17,926 nt of DNA. It comes from OMOG01 sp041485845 (GTDB lineage: Bacteria > Acidobacteriota > Terriglobia > Bryobacterales > Bryobacteraceae). Made by a program: the position numbers and the translations under genes. The DNA is taken from assembly GCA_041485845.1 (NCBI GenBank), contig JBGPKH010000107.1:1-17926 (forward strand). The letters are read 5' to 3'. Under the pieces are notes generated by a model, which was not told where the DNA came from, ran no database searches, and worked only from the letters and a program-made list of their open reading frames with translations. Positions within the stretch are counted from its first letter, which is position 1; each line of letters begins with the position of its first letter. Below are positions 6,023 to 13,793 of this stretch, in pieces.

Positions 6023-8103
6023 ATTCGTTCCGCCAGCGGCAGCAGCACGCGAAACGTGCTGCCCGCGCCGGGTTCGCTTTCTACGGCAATGTCGCCGCCA
6101 TGCGCCCGCACAATCTGGAGCGCCGTCGCCAGTCCGATGCCGGTTCCCCGGATATGGTTGTCGCGCGCCGCCGCGCCGCGCACGAATTTGTCAAAAATCT
6201 GTCTCTGCTCGGTGCGCGGGATTCCCATGCCCCGGTCGCGCACGGCAATCTGCGCCTGCCGCCCGTTCCTCGCCAGCCCCACCCACACCGTGTCACAGCC
6301 GGGCGAATATTTGACGGCGTTGTCGAACAGGTTCCACAAAACGCAGCGCAGCGCTTCGCGGTCGGCGCGAATCAACGTGTCGTCGGCCGCGGTCTCCACC
6401 TCGAACCTCGGCGCTCGCGGCTGCTGCGCCTGTGCGAACTCCGTGACCGCTTCGGTAAGAAGCCCGGCGGCGTCCACCGTCTCGAATCGGAACTGCATTT
6501 TCCCCGACTCGATCCGGCCAAAATGCAGCACGCTCTCCACCAGGCGCCGCAGACGATCGCTTTCCTGATACAGCAGCTCGTAGTATTCCTGGCGGTCCGA
6601 TTCCGCAGCCACCCGCCCGCGTTTCAGCAATTCGGAAAGCTGATAGAGCGTGGTCAGGGGAGTCCGGAATTCGTGGGAAACCGCGGATACAAAATCCGAT
6701 TGCAGCCGCGCCACTTCCAATTCGCGCGTGACGGCGCGGGCGATAAACCAGGAGGCAGTGAGAATCACCAGCACCAGCAGGCCGATGCCGGCGATCAGCA
6801 GTTCGCCGCGCAAGCGGATCGGGCCGGGCGCGCGCCCATCGCCCGCATTGAAGACCTGAACCGTCCAGGGCAGTTGTGTGGACGACGCCAGCCGGATGGC
6901 GGGCCGGCTCCCCCGATCCGGCACCGCTCCCATCACGGCGCGTCCATCCGTCCCCGTCAGCGCGAGTGTTGCGTCACGGGCTTCCAGCAGCGGGATCAAA
7001 TCCTTCAGCCAGTGATTCTGCACGTACTGCGGACCGCCGGCAAACAAGACCAGCCGCCCGCCCGACATACGCCAGATCAACAGGACCGGGCCGGAGCGCG
7101 TTGGGATGCTGGTCCGTCCGCCGGTCATCGCCGCCGCTGAACCCGTCTTCCATCGGTCGTAAAGCCAATCGACCGCTTCAGCCAGCGGCAAGCCTCGTGG
7201 AAACGGCTCCTTTCCATCTAGGACCAAATTGCAGAAGTTGTCGTAGGCGACAGCGGGCAAGACCGCTCCCTCCGGTCGCGGCTCAGCAAGCGTTTCCGAG
7301 CCGCGACCAAAGGGAGCGGTGTTATTGGAATCTCCGCAACTTGGCAGATGACTCAGGGCGCGCTCCGCCAGGTCGTGATAGGCCGCCCGAGCGATCGGCC
7401 ATTTCCCGGAATTTGCATCGCGGTACAGCACAGCAGCGGCATTTGCGATCGCGGACCGATCGTTCTGTTGCTCGTAGAGCGCCAGCGCGCCGGCATCGGC
7501 CGCCAGTGCGGCGGGCATGCCGCCGATGGGGACGGAACCTAGCTCTCGAAGCTGCGCGTAGTTCTGCATGGCGCGTTGGACATCGCCGCGCTTCAGGTAA
7601 TTGCGAGCGGTCCTGGCCAATGCCGCGGCGCGGATCTGGGGATCGCCGGAACGGGTGAGGTTGCGCAGCCGCTCGAGGGCGCCGGCATGGTCGCCGCGGT
7701 GGAATTCCAATTCGTCGGCAGCAGCGAATAGGGAGGCTGAGACCTCGTGCGCTTCAGGCACCTCCGGATAGTACGTCAGACGGTCAGGCGGCCAAGCGCG
7801 GAGCGCGCGCGGAAGAAACTCGACCGATACGCTATCCTCCGCGGCACGCGGATGTCTTTTCAAGTCCCCTTCCACCAATGCCCGGTTGAGGTCGTCTTCC
7901 ACCTCCGCGAACCGTCTGTCCAATGCCGCCACCGCCAGATCCGCCGCCGTCTCGCGTTGTTCGACCAGGCGTTGCACCGCCAGTTGCCGATCCTGCTGGA
8001 GCAATCGCCAACCCAGCCAGGCAAGTGCCGCGGAGAGCGCCAACATAACGGGAAGGAAGGCCCATCGAAGCTGGCGTGGACTGCTGAGCCACTGGTCAAA
8101 CAT
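6019..8103 (-). CDS. Membrane sensor histidine kinase with large extracytoplasmic domain
   Basis: A 694-residue kinase with two membrane segments, about 13-36 and 435-457. They enclose a roughly 400-residue periplasmic sensor that includes TPR-like helices (ALERLRNLTRSGDPQIRAAALARTARNYLKRGDVQRAMQNY, split here across repeats). The phospho-acceptor is H477 in SHEFRTPLTTLYQL. The ATPase domain follows: N box LWNLFDNAVKYSPG, G1 DRGMGIP, F box FDKFVRG and G2 GTGIGLATALQIV. All catalytic boxes are intact. Residues about 262-281 are encoded by a REP-like inverted repeat (7262-7320) without breaking the frame. The gene is first in the minus-strand operon and has no strong Shine-Dalgarno sequence. 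The signal is unknown; linkage to a B3-type hydrolase makes cell-wall damage or beta-lactams a reasonable guess. Confidence 0.94.
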   Translation of the reverse strand: MFDQWLSSPRQLRWAFLPVMLALSAALAWLGWRLLQQDRQLAVQRLVEQRETAADLAVAALDRRFAEVEDDLNRALVEGDLKRHPRAAEDSVSVEFLPRALRAWPPDRLTYYPEVPEAHEVSASLFAAADELEFHRGDHAGALERLRNLTRSGDPQIRAAALARTARNYLKRGDVQRAMQNYAQLRELGSVPIGGMPAALAADAGALALYEQQNDRSAIANAAAVLYRDANSGKWPIARAAYHDLAERALSHLPSCGDSNNTAPFGRGSETLAEPRPEGAVLPAVAYDNFCNLVLDGKEPFPRGLPLAEAVDWLYDRWKTGSAAAMTGGRTSIPTRSGPVLLIWRMSGGRLVLFAGGPQYVQNHWLKDLIPLLEARDATLALTGTDGRAVMGAVPDRGSRPAIRLASSTQLPWTVQVFNAGDGRAPGPIRLRGELLIAGIGLLVLVILTASWFIARAVTRELEVARLQSDFVSAVSHEFRTPLTTLYQLSELLKRGRVAAESDRQEYYELLYQESDRLRRLVESVLHFGRIESGKMQFRFETVDAAGLLTEAVTEFAQAQQPRAPRFEVETAADDTLIRADREALRCVLWNLFDNAVKYSPGCDTVWVGLARNGRQAQIAVRDRGMGIPRTEQRQIFDKFVRGAAARDNHIRGTGIGLATALQIVRAHGGDIAVESEPGAGSTFRVLLPLAERI
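7262..7320 (-). repeat. REP-like inverted repeat inside the kinase gene
   Basis: Two 23-bp arms, 7262-7284 and 7298-7320, are inverted copies with only two mismatches, separated by a 13-base loop. The arm (reading GAGCCGCGACC... in plus orientation) is also present once at 2234-2255. The element has 59 bases, yet the kinase frame stays open through it, giving a proline/glycine/arginine-rich stretch in the periplasmic domain. Dispersed palindromes of this form are typical of REP/RAYT families; no RAYT transposase is present in the window. Confidence 0.85.
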
Positions 8104-8126
8104 GGGAACGGCCGGACGATCCCACT

Positions 8127-8186
8127 ATTATAGGATTCGACCGGCTGGCCGGCATCTCGTTTCGGTTTCGCTTCCGTCACGAAACG
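8127..8186 (-). promoter_or_regulatory. Candidate promoter in the divergent kinase/glycosyltransferase gap
   Basis: The 118-bp divergent gap contains an exact TATAAT -10 on the minus strand (8127-8132), 24 bp before the kinase start. The hexamer 17 bp further upstream (ATGCCG) matches a -35 only weakly. A 7-bp inverted repeat, CGTTTCG (8158-8164) and CGAAACG (8180-8186), could be a regulator site for either direction. The same AT-rich hexamer region could also serve the plus strand. All roles here are inferred. Confidence 0.4.
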
Positions 8187-8221
8187 GTTTGATCCCCAAT
8201 ACGCGATCATAGAAAAGGTCC

Positions 8222-9985
8222 ATGCCCCGCTACCACCTCCTCGTCGCCCTCGTCGCCGCCCTGGTCTTCCTCGGCTGCATCGTCAGCCCTCCCTCCCTCA
8301 TGGACGACGTCGACGCCGTACAGGCGCAGATCGCCCGCAACATGCTGCAATCCGGCGATTGGGTCACCGCCCGCCTCGATGGCATCGCCTACCTCGAAAA
8401 ATCGCCGCTCAAGTACTGGATGATCGCCGTCTCCTTCATGATCTTCGGCGTCCACGATTGGGCCGCCCGCATCCCCCTCGCGCTCGCCACCGTGCTCCTC
8501 TGCTGGGTGACCGCGCGCTTCGCCGCGTGGGCGTTCGGAAACCGCGCGGGCCTGTATTCCGGGCTCATCCTCGCCACCAGTGTGGGCCTCTTTCTCTTCA
8601 CCCGGATACTCATCCCCGACGTCATCCTCACTCTCATGATCGCGCTCGCCCTCTGGGGCTTTCTGCGCGCGCTCGATGACGACGAACCGCACTCCACGCG
8701 CTGGGCCCTCGCCATGTGGGCCGCCATGGGCGCCGGCTTGCTCCTCAAAGGACTGATCGCCGCCTTCTTTCCCGTCGCCGCCGCGCTGGTCTACCTGGCA
8801 CTCACGCGGCAGTTGTTCGCCGGCCGTACCTGGGCGCGCCTCAAGCCCCTGCCCGGCGTGTTGCTGTTTCTCCTGATCGCCGCGCCCTGGCACGTGCTCG
8901 CCACCCTGCGCAATCCGCCCATTTTCGACTTCACCATGCACAGCGAGAGCGGCTCCTATCGCGGCTTTTTCTGGTTCTATTTCATCAACGAGCACCTCCT
9001 GCGCTTCCTCAATCTGCGCTATCCGCGCGACTACAACACCGTGCCGCGCCTTTATTTCTGGCTGTTCCACTTACTCTGGTTCTTTCCTTGGAGCCTGTAC
9101 TTCCCGGCCGCGCTACGCCTGCATTACCGCAAACAGGACCGCGCCTCGCGGACCCGCCTGCTCGCCCTCTGCTGGTGCGGCTTCATCCTGATCTTCTTCA
9201 CCTTCTCCACCACGCAGGAGTATTACTCCATGCCTTGCTACCCGGCCCTGGCCCTGCTGCTCGGGTCGGCGATTGCCGGCGAAGACCGCGTTCTGCGATA
9301 TGGCACGATGGTCATCGCCGGCGTAGCCACACTGGCCGCGGTTTCGATCGCCGCGATCCTGTGGATGGTTCGCGCGATGGCCGCTCCCGGGGACATCGCC
9401 TCGGCGTTGAACCAGAACCCCGACGTCTATACGCTGTCGCTCGGCCACATGACCGACCTGACGATGAAAGCCTTCGCCTACCTGCGTCTTCCCTTGGCGG
9501 TTGCCGGCGTGGCCTTCGCGATTGGAGCCGTCGGCGCGTGGCGTGCCAGCCGTGCCCACCCCATCCCGTTGGCCGCGTTGGTCGCTATGATGGTCCTGTT
9601 CTTCCACGCCGCCCGCCTGGCCCTGGTGGTCTTCGATCCTTACATGTCGTCGCGCCCTCTGGCGCAAGCCTTGCTGGACGCGCCGCCCGGCAAGCTCATC
9701 GTGGACGACCAATACTACACCTTCTCCTCTGTCTTCTTCTACACCAACCGCCGCGCGCTCCTGCTCAATGGCCGTGTGAATAACCTCGAGTACGGCGCTT
9801 ACGCTCCCGATGCGCCTCGTGATGTCTTCATCGATAACCTCGAGTTCCAGCGCTTGTGGGCCGGCCCCCAGCGCTATTACCTCGTCGCCGAAGGTCCCCG
9901 CCTGCCTAAGCTCTTGAATTTACTCGGGAACCGCCTCTCTTACGTAAGGCAGTCCGGCGGCAAATTCCTGGTCGCCAATCGCTGA
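8222..9985 (+). CDS. GT39/ArnT-type membrane glycosyltransferase
   Basis: A 587-residue polytopic membrane protein. The N-terminus carries the family signature: a first membrane helix, then the acidic pair D28/D29 in LMDDVDAVQAQIARNM and the periplasmic motif YLEKSPLKYW. About ten to twelve hydrophobic segments follow, and a soluble C-terminal part begins near residue 470. Enzymes of this group take a sugar from a polyprenyl-phosphate donor and move it to lipid A, protein or another envelope glycan on the outer face of the inner membrane. The acceptor cannot be told from sequence. AAGG lies four bases before the ATG. It is transcribed away from the kinase operon and stands alone; the next gene on this strand is 204 bp downstream. 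Confidence 0.9.
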   Translation: MPRYHLLVALVAALVFLGCIVSPPSLMDDVDAVQAQIARNMLQSGDWVTARLDGIAYLEKSPLKYWMIAVSFMIFGVHDWAARIPLALATVLLCWVTARFAAWAFGNRAGLYSGLILATSVGLFLFTRILIPDVILTLMIALALWGFLRALDDDEPHSTRWALAMWAAMGAGLLLKGLIAAFFPVAAALVYLALTRQLFAGRTWARLKPLPGVLLFLLIAAPWHVLATLRNPPIFDFTMHSESGSYRGFFWFYFINEHLLRFLNLRYPRDYNTVPRLYFWLFHLLWFFPWSLYFPAALRLHYRKQDRASRTRLLALCWCGFILIFFTFSTTQEYYSMPCYPALALLLGSAIAGEDRVLRYGTMVIAGVATLAAVSIAAILWMVRAMAAPGDIASALNQNPDVYTLSLGHMTDLTMKAFAYLRLPLAVAGVAFAIGAVGAWRASRAHPIPLAALVAMMVLFFHAARLALVVFDPYMSSRPLAQALLDAPPGKLIVDDQYYTFSSVFFYTNRRALLLNGRVNNLEYGAYAPDAPRDVFIDNLEFQRLWAGPQRYYLVAEGPRLPKLLNLLGNRLSYVRQSGGKFLVANR

Positions 9986-10137
9986 CGCCGGCCCTCTTCC
10001 GGAAAAAGTGGAAAATCGAAAAAACCGAGTCACGAGTTTTGGCGAAATATTTTCGGCTTGTTTTCAATAACTTAGTCCATGTAACTACCTGGCACGGCAA
10101 AAACGGTCTGCTAGATTTGAATCAGGAAGAAAGTTAC

Positions 10138-10175
10138 GCGGCTCTCGCGGATTTCGCGAAGGCCGCTTTTTTTTT
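10138..10175 (+). terminator. Intrinsic terminator or attenuator just before the phage operon
   Basis: GCGGC (10138-10142) pairs with GCCGC (10162-10166). An inner CGCG/CGCG stem closes a five-base loop, and nine consecutive T residues follow (10167-10175). The Shine-Dalgarno sequence AAGGAG of the first phage gene begins two bases later. No promoter can fit between the T run and that gene, so its transcripts must pass through this structure. The remaining gap, 9986-10137, shows no gene. It holds an IHF-like match around 10062-10074 and a lone TGGCACG (10090-10096), neither sufficient to call a promoter. Confidence 0.8.
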
Positions 10176-10189
10176 GCAAGGAGCAAATT

Positions 10190-10492
10190 ATGACACAACA
10201 AATAAAAGAAAACGCTCCCGAACCACCGGCATCGGAAGAGACTCCCCCGCAAATGAAACCCGGCCCGGAGTGTAATTCCTGGGACAAGGTCAAGGAGAGG
10301 ACCCGCATTAGCGAGATCCTCGAAAGTGCGCTCGCCAAATTGGAAGACCGGCTCAAAGCCGACGAGTTCAAGCCGTCCATGGCGGATTACCTCAAGCTGA
10401 TACAACTCGCAAAGGAATTCGAGCAGGAACAGGTAAAGGAGATCAAAGTGACATGGGTCGTACCGGCTCCGGCATCAGAAAAAGAGAAATAA
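10190..10492 (+). CDS. Small phage protein, possible terminase small subunit
   Basis: A 100-residue acidic protein with a disordered proline-rich N-terminus (NAPEPPASEETPPQ) and a helical remainder, including ILESALAKLEDRLKADEF and YLKLIQLAKEFEQEQVKEIKVTWV. I do not recognise the family. Position directly before the large terminase suggests the DNA-recognition (small) subunit, but no helix-turn-helix is obvious, so this is only a guess. The start has AAGGAG six bases upstream and sits 14 nt after the T run of an intrinsic terminator. Its last 40 nt overlap the terminase coding region in another frame. Confidence 0.75.
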   Translation: MTQQIKENAPEPPASEETPPQMKPGPECNSWDKVKERTRISEILESALAKLEDRLKADEFKPSMADYLKLIQLAKEFEQEQVKEIKVTWVVPAPASEKEK

Positions 10493-11760
10493 TCTACGAC
10501 GCGCTGCCGTCGCAAAAGGAGTTCCATGAGCTGACCACCGTGTACAAGGGCTTCTCCGGTCCCATCGGCAGCGGCAAGAGTGTGGCCCTTTGCCAGGAGG
10601 CGATTCGGCTGAGTTACCTGAACCCCGGGCGTATGGGACTGCTCGGGGCTCCCACAGTCCCCATGTTGCGGGAAGCTACCCAGGCCACGCTGTTCGAGAT
10701 CCTGGACAGCAACGAAATCCCTTACGAGATGAACAAGGCCGATAACACTTTGCTCATGCTGGACACTAACTCCAAAATCGTGTTTCGGCCCATCGAAGAA
10801 TACGAGCGGCTCCGCGGCACCAACCTGGCGTGGTTCGGCCTGGACGAGCTGACCTACAGCTCCGAAGAGGCCTGGCTGCGACTCGAGGGCCGTTTGCGCG
10901 ATCCCAAGGCGGAGTGGAAGTGCGGCTTCGCGGTATGGACTCCCAAAGGCCACGACTGGGTCTACAAGAGATTCATCGGCAACCCGTCGAAAGACTATAA
11001 GGCCATCCTCGCCAAGCCGTCCGAAAACACGTACCTCCTGGCCACGACGCCGGATTTCTATGATCGTCTCAAAGAGAGTTATGACGACCGGTTTTACCGC
11101 CAGGAAGTGCTCGGCGAATATTTGAGTTTCGATGGAAACGGCGTCTATTCGTCCTTCGATCGGGCGAGCCATCTGACCGACGATCTGGAGCCGCTCCGTA
11201 ACCTTCCGCTGTGTTGGTCACTGGACTTCAACGTGGACCCCATGTGCTCCGTCATCGCCCAGATCGATAACTGCACCGTTTATGTGGTGGATGAGATCTG
11301 CCTCCACCGCGCCACTACCCAGGATGCCTGCGCGGAGTTCATCAACCGGTATTCCAGCCACGACCCCGGGATATGGATCTTCGGCGATGCCTCGGGCAAA
11401 GCCAGACAGACCACGGGCTATACCGACTATGAGGTCATCGATGACTACTTTAAGGCGAATTCCACATTGGTCCTGACGTTCAAAGTGCCTAAAGCCAACC
11501 CGCCGGTGAAGGACCGCATCAATGTCACCAACCGGCAACTGAAGAATGCCAGCGGTGCATCTGGCGTTCTGATCCACAAGAAATGCCTCGAGCTCATACA
11601 GGATCTCGAACAGGTCAGTTTTAAGGCCAACACCTTCGAGATCGACAAAGACCGCGACCGCATGCGCACCCATATGTCGGATGCGTTTGGTTATCTGCTC
11701 TGGGAGGGCTGCCGGCCACAGCCTACCGTAGGGCCGCAGCGGGGAGAGTTGCGTCTATGA
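10453..11760 (+). CDS. terL: Phage terminase large subunit
   Basis: A 435-residue DNA-packaging motor that translocates and cuts phage DNA at the portal. The ATPase half has Walker A at residues 36-43 (GPIGSGKS) and Walker B ending WFGLDELTY with D131/E132. The RNase H-like nuclease half has acidic residues D258 (SLDFNVDP), D312 (FGDASGK) and D410 (HMSDAFGY), in the usual spacing. Both enzymatic halves look intact. GGAG lies about eleven bases before the ATG, inside the preceding gene. The stop overlaps the portal start as ATGA. It resembles the Terminase_6/PBSX-like group. Confidence 0.95.
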   Translation: MGRTGSGIRKREIIYDALPSQKEFHELTTVYKGFSGPIGSGKSVALCQEAIRLSYLNPGRMGLLGAPTVPMLREATQATLFEILDSNEIPYEMNKADNTLLMLDTNSKIVFRPIEEYERLRGTNLAWFGLDELTYSSEEAWLRLEGRLRDPKAEWKCGFAVWTPKGHDWVYKRFIGNPSKDYKAILAKPSENTYLLATTPDFYDRLKESYDDRFYRQEVLGEYLSFDGNGVYSSFDRASHLTDDLEPLRNLPLCWSLDFNVDPMCSVIAQIDNCTVYVVDEICLHRATTQDACAEFINRYSSHDPGIWIFGDASGKARQTTGYTDYEVIDDYFKANSTLVLTFKVPKANPPVKDRINVTNRQLKNASGASGVLIHKKCLELIQDLEQVSFKANTFEIDKDRDRMRTHMSDAFGYLLWEGCRPQPTVGPQRGELRL

Positions 11761-13136
11761 CAACGATTAATCGCGAACATCCCGAATACGTCGCTCGTAA
11801 GGCGATGTGGAAGCAGTACAAAGATCTGTACGCGGGCGGCGAGCAGTTGCGCGTCAACGCGTCGGAATACCTCGTGCGCCGCCACAAGGAACCGGGCCCG
11901 GTCTACCAGGAACGCCTCGACCGCGTGTTCTACGAGAACTACGTCGGCTCGATCATCGACTGGTACGCCGCCACGCTCATTCGCCGCGAGCCGGTGATCC
12001 TGTTCGAGGGCGCCGGCGCCGCCGCGAAAGACTTCTATAACGTACTCTCGGAAGACTGCGACCTCAAGGGAACCCGGATCGCCGAGTACTTCCGCCAGCG
12101 ATTCGTGCACACCCTGGTCTGCGGCGCCAGTTACATCGTCGTGGACTTTCCCCGCATGAACGGTTCCGCCTTGACCCGCGCCGAAGAGGACGCGTCGGGC
12201 CGTTCGCGCGCCTACCTGGTGGACTACGGCCCCGATGAGGTCATCAATTGGAACTACGACCCGGCCGGCGGGCTCGACTGGATCGTCATCCGTACCTCCT
12301 GTCTTCAGCAGTCCAAGGTCACCGACGCCAAGTGGGAGCGCGAAACGCGATGGATCTATTACGATCGCGAGAACTTCCAGATCTTCCGCCGAGCCGGCGA
12401 GGCCAGCCCGGTCGAGCTGTTGGATGAAGGCCGGCACAGCATGGCGTCGCTGCGCCGCGTTCCCGTGTTCCAGATGAAAGTGTCCGACGGGCTGTGGCTG
12501 ATGAACAAGGCCGCGCTGCTGCAACTGGAACACTTCAACAAATCCAACGCTCTCTCCTGGGCGCTGACGATGGGGCTTTTCGCGACTCCGGTGGTCTACT
12601 CGGACAAGCAATGGAACCAGATCGTCGGCGAATCCTATTACATCCAACTGGGTCAGTCCGACCGGTTCGGGTGGACGGAGCCGGAGGGCAAGGTTTATCA
12701 GATAGCGGCGGACAACCTGGTCCGGTTAAAGGACGAAATATACCGCGTCTGCTATCTGATGAATCAGGCCGGGACCCCCAGCACCGATGCCCGCACCTCC
12801 GGCCTCAGCAAGCAGAGGGATTTCAGCGTGACCCAGGAGGTGTTGCGCTCTTTCGGCGACACCCTGAAAGACACGCTGAAGCAGGTGCTGTGTGCCATCG
12901 CGGCGGCCCGCCAGGACGGCATCTCCATCGAGGTTTCCGGCCTTGACGAGTTCGACATCAACGACTTCGGCAACGAGCTCGACGATGCCAAAAAGCTCTT
13001 GGACCTCGGGATCGGCTCCGAGACCTTGAAGAAGCAAGTCTTCAAGAACCTGGCATTCAAGTACCTGTGTGACGCGCGCCAGGAAATCAAGAATCGGGTG
13101 GCCGAAGAAATAGATAAACCCGGGGTTGGGGGCTAG
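11757..13136 (+). CDS. Phage portal protein (DUF4055-like)
   Basis: A 459-residue protein expected to form the twelve-fold ring at one capsid vertex through which DNA enters. The N-terminal region (NREHPEYVARKAMWKQYKDL, then YENYVGSIIDWYAATLIRREP) and the core GASYIVVDFPR look like the DUF4055 portal group. The C-terminal half has the long helical region (YLMNQAGTPSTDARTSG, then a helix ending near EVLRSFGDTLKDTLKQVL). It overlaps the terminase by four bases. Its last residues, PGVGG, and its stop codon are encoded by the left arm of a G-rich repeat element (13122-13193). The original C-terminus may therefore have been replaced by repeat insertion. Confidence 0.88.
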   Translation: MTTINREHPEYVARKAMWKQYKDLYAGGEQLRVNASEYLVRRHKEPGPVYQERLDRVFYENYVGSIIDWYAATLIRREPVILFEGAGAAAKDFYNVLSEDCDLKGTRIAEYFRQRFVHTLVCGASYIVVDFPRMNGSALTRAEEDASGRSRAYLVDYGPDEVINWNYDPAGGLDWIVIRTSCLQQSKVTDAKWERETRWIYYDRENFQIFRRAGEASPVELLDEGRHSMASLRRVPVFQMKVSDGLWLMNKAALLQLEHFNKSNALSWALTMGLFATPVVYSDKQWNQIVGESYYIQLGQSDRFGWTEPEGKVYQIAADNLVRLKDEIYRVCYLMNQAGTPSTDARTSGLSKQRDFSVTQEVLRSFGDTLKDTLKQVLCAIAAARQDGISIEVSGLDEFDINDFGNELDDAKKLLDLGIGSETLKKQVFKNLAFKYLCDARQEIKNRVAEEIDKPGVGG

Positions 13137-13193
13137 GGTTTGGAGGTTGGGGCTGTGCATTTCCCCAATCCCCAATCCCTGATCCCCAACCCC
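13122..13193. repeat. Heptamer-type palindromic repeat (CCCCAAT)n
   Basis: Two 31-base arms, 13122-13152 (G-rich) and 13163-13193 (C-rich), match as inverted repeats at 25 of 31 positions around a 10-base loop. The right arm reads as degenerate tandem heptamers CCCCAAT. This recalls the short tandemly repeated repetitive sequences known from cyanobacteria, built on CCCCART. The G-rich strand has at least four GGGG/GGG runs and could form a quadruplex. It sits between portal and scaffold genes and includes the portal stop codon. Confidence 0.75.
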
Positions 13194-13209
13194 TGTTCTT
13201 AGGAGGCAT

Positions 13210-13761
13210 ATGGAAGACATCGACATTCAGGCAATCGTACGGCAAGCGGTCCAGGAATTCAGCAGCGCCGAGCAAGCCAAAAGCGAGCCGGCTTACAAGG
13301 CCGAGCTGCTGGAGGAACGGAAGCGCCGGGAACAACTGGAGCGCAGGCTCAACGAACTTGCGGAAGAGAACAAGCGCAGCCGCCAGATCGCGGCCGAGGC
13401 GGAGCGCAGTTCGGCGGTCAGAGCCGAGCTGCAGCGTCTCGGCGTGGGAAAGATCGACCTCGCGTTCAAAGCGGTGCAGGACGGAATTACGCGCACCGAG
13501 GACGGGCGGCTGGTGGCTCGCGGCGAAAACGGTGAGTCCTCCATGCGGGACTATCTCACTGCCTTCGTCAGCGAGAATCCGGAGTTCCTTCCGGCGCGCA
13601 TACCAGGGGGAACCGGAATGACGGTCACCCTGAAGGCCCCGTCTGGCGGCCGTGAAACAGTGAGTATCGAACAGATCCGCCCCGGAATGAGCGCGGAAGA
13701 GAAGCAGCGCGTACGTGAGGAAATCGTGCGCGTCGCGTCGCAGACCCTTCGGGGTCTGTGA
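13210..13761 (+). CDS. Putative phage capsid scaffolding protein
   Basis: A 183-residue protein directly before the major capsid gene. Residues 20-90 are a charged heptad-rich helix (AELLEERKRREQLERRLNEL and EENKRSRQIAAEAERSSAVR), as expected of scaffolds that guide procapsid assembly and then leave. The middle (VGKIDLAFKAVQDGITRTEDGRL and DYLTAFVSENPEFLPAR) resembles GP20-like scaffolds, and the C-terminus ends in a basic helix. AGGAGG lies only three bases before the ATG, closer than usual. The family is assigned by composition and position. Confidence 0.8.
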   Translation: MEDIDIQAIVRQAVQEFSSAEQAKSEPAYKAELLEERKRREQLERRLNELAEENKRSRQIAAEAERSSAVRAELQRLGVGKIDLAFKAVQDGITRTEDGRLVARGENGESSMRDYLTAFVSENPEFLPARIPGGTGMTVTLKAPSGGRETVSIEQIRPGMSAEEKQRVREEIVRVASQTLRGL

Positions 13762-13793
13762 GCAGCAATTCAACCAACCAACAAGGAGAAGAA

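Noticed and set aside
8207..9070. Long Glu/Gly/His-rich frame opposite the glycosyltransferase
   Set aside because: Its composition is that of an antisense shadow and the plus-strand gene has clear family motifs.
10090..10111. Possible sigma-54 promoter: TGGCACG with an IHF-like site upstream, before the phage operon
   Set aside because: The -12 GC is missing at the required ten-base spacing; AC stands there instead, and the next TGC is too far away.
10039..10275. 78-residue reading frame covering the leader and terminator
   Set aside because: It starts with TTG without a Shine-Dalgarno sequence, translates through the terminator hairpin and overlaps the well-supported first phage gene.
13122..13193. 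CRISPR-like repeats in the G/C-rich heptamer region
   Set aside because: There are no regularly spaced direct repeats with unique spacers; the structure is an inverted repeat of degenerate heptamers.
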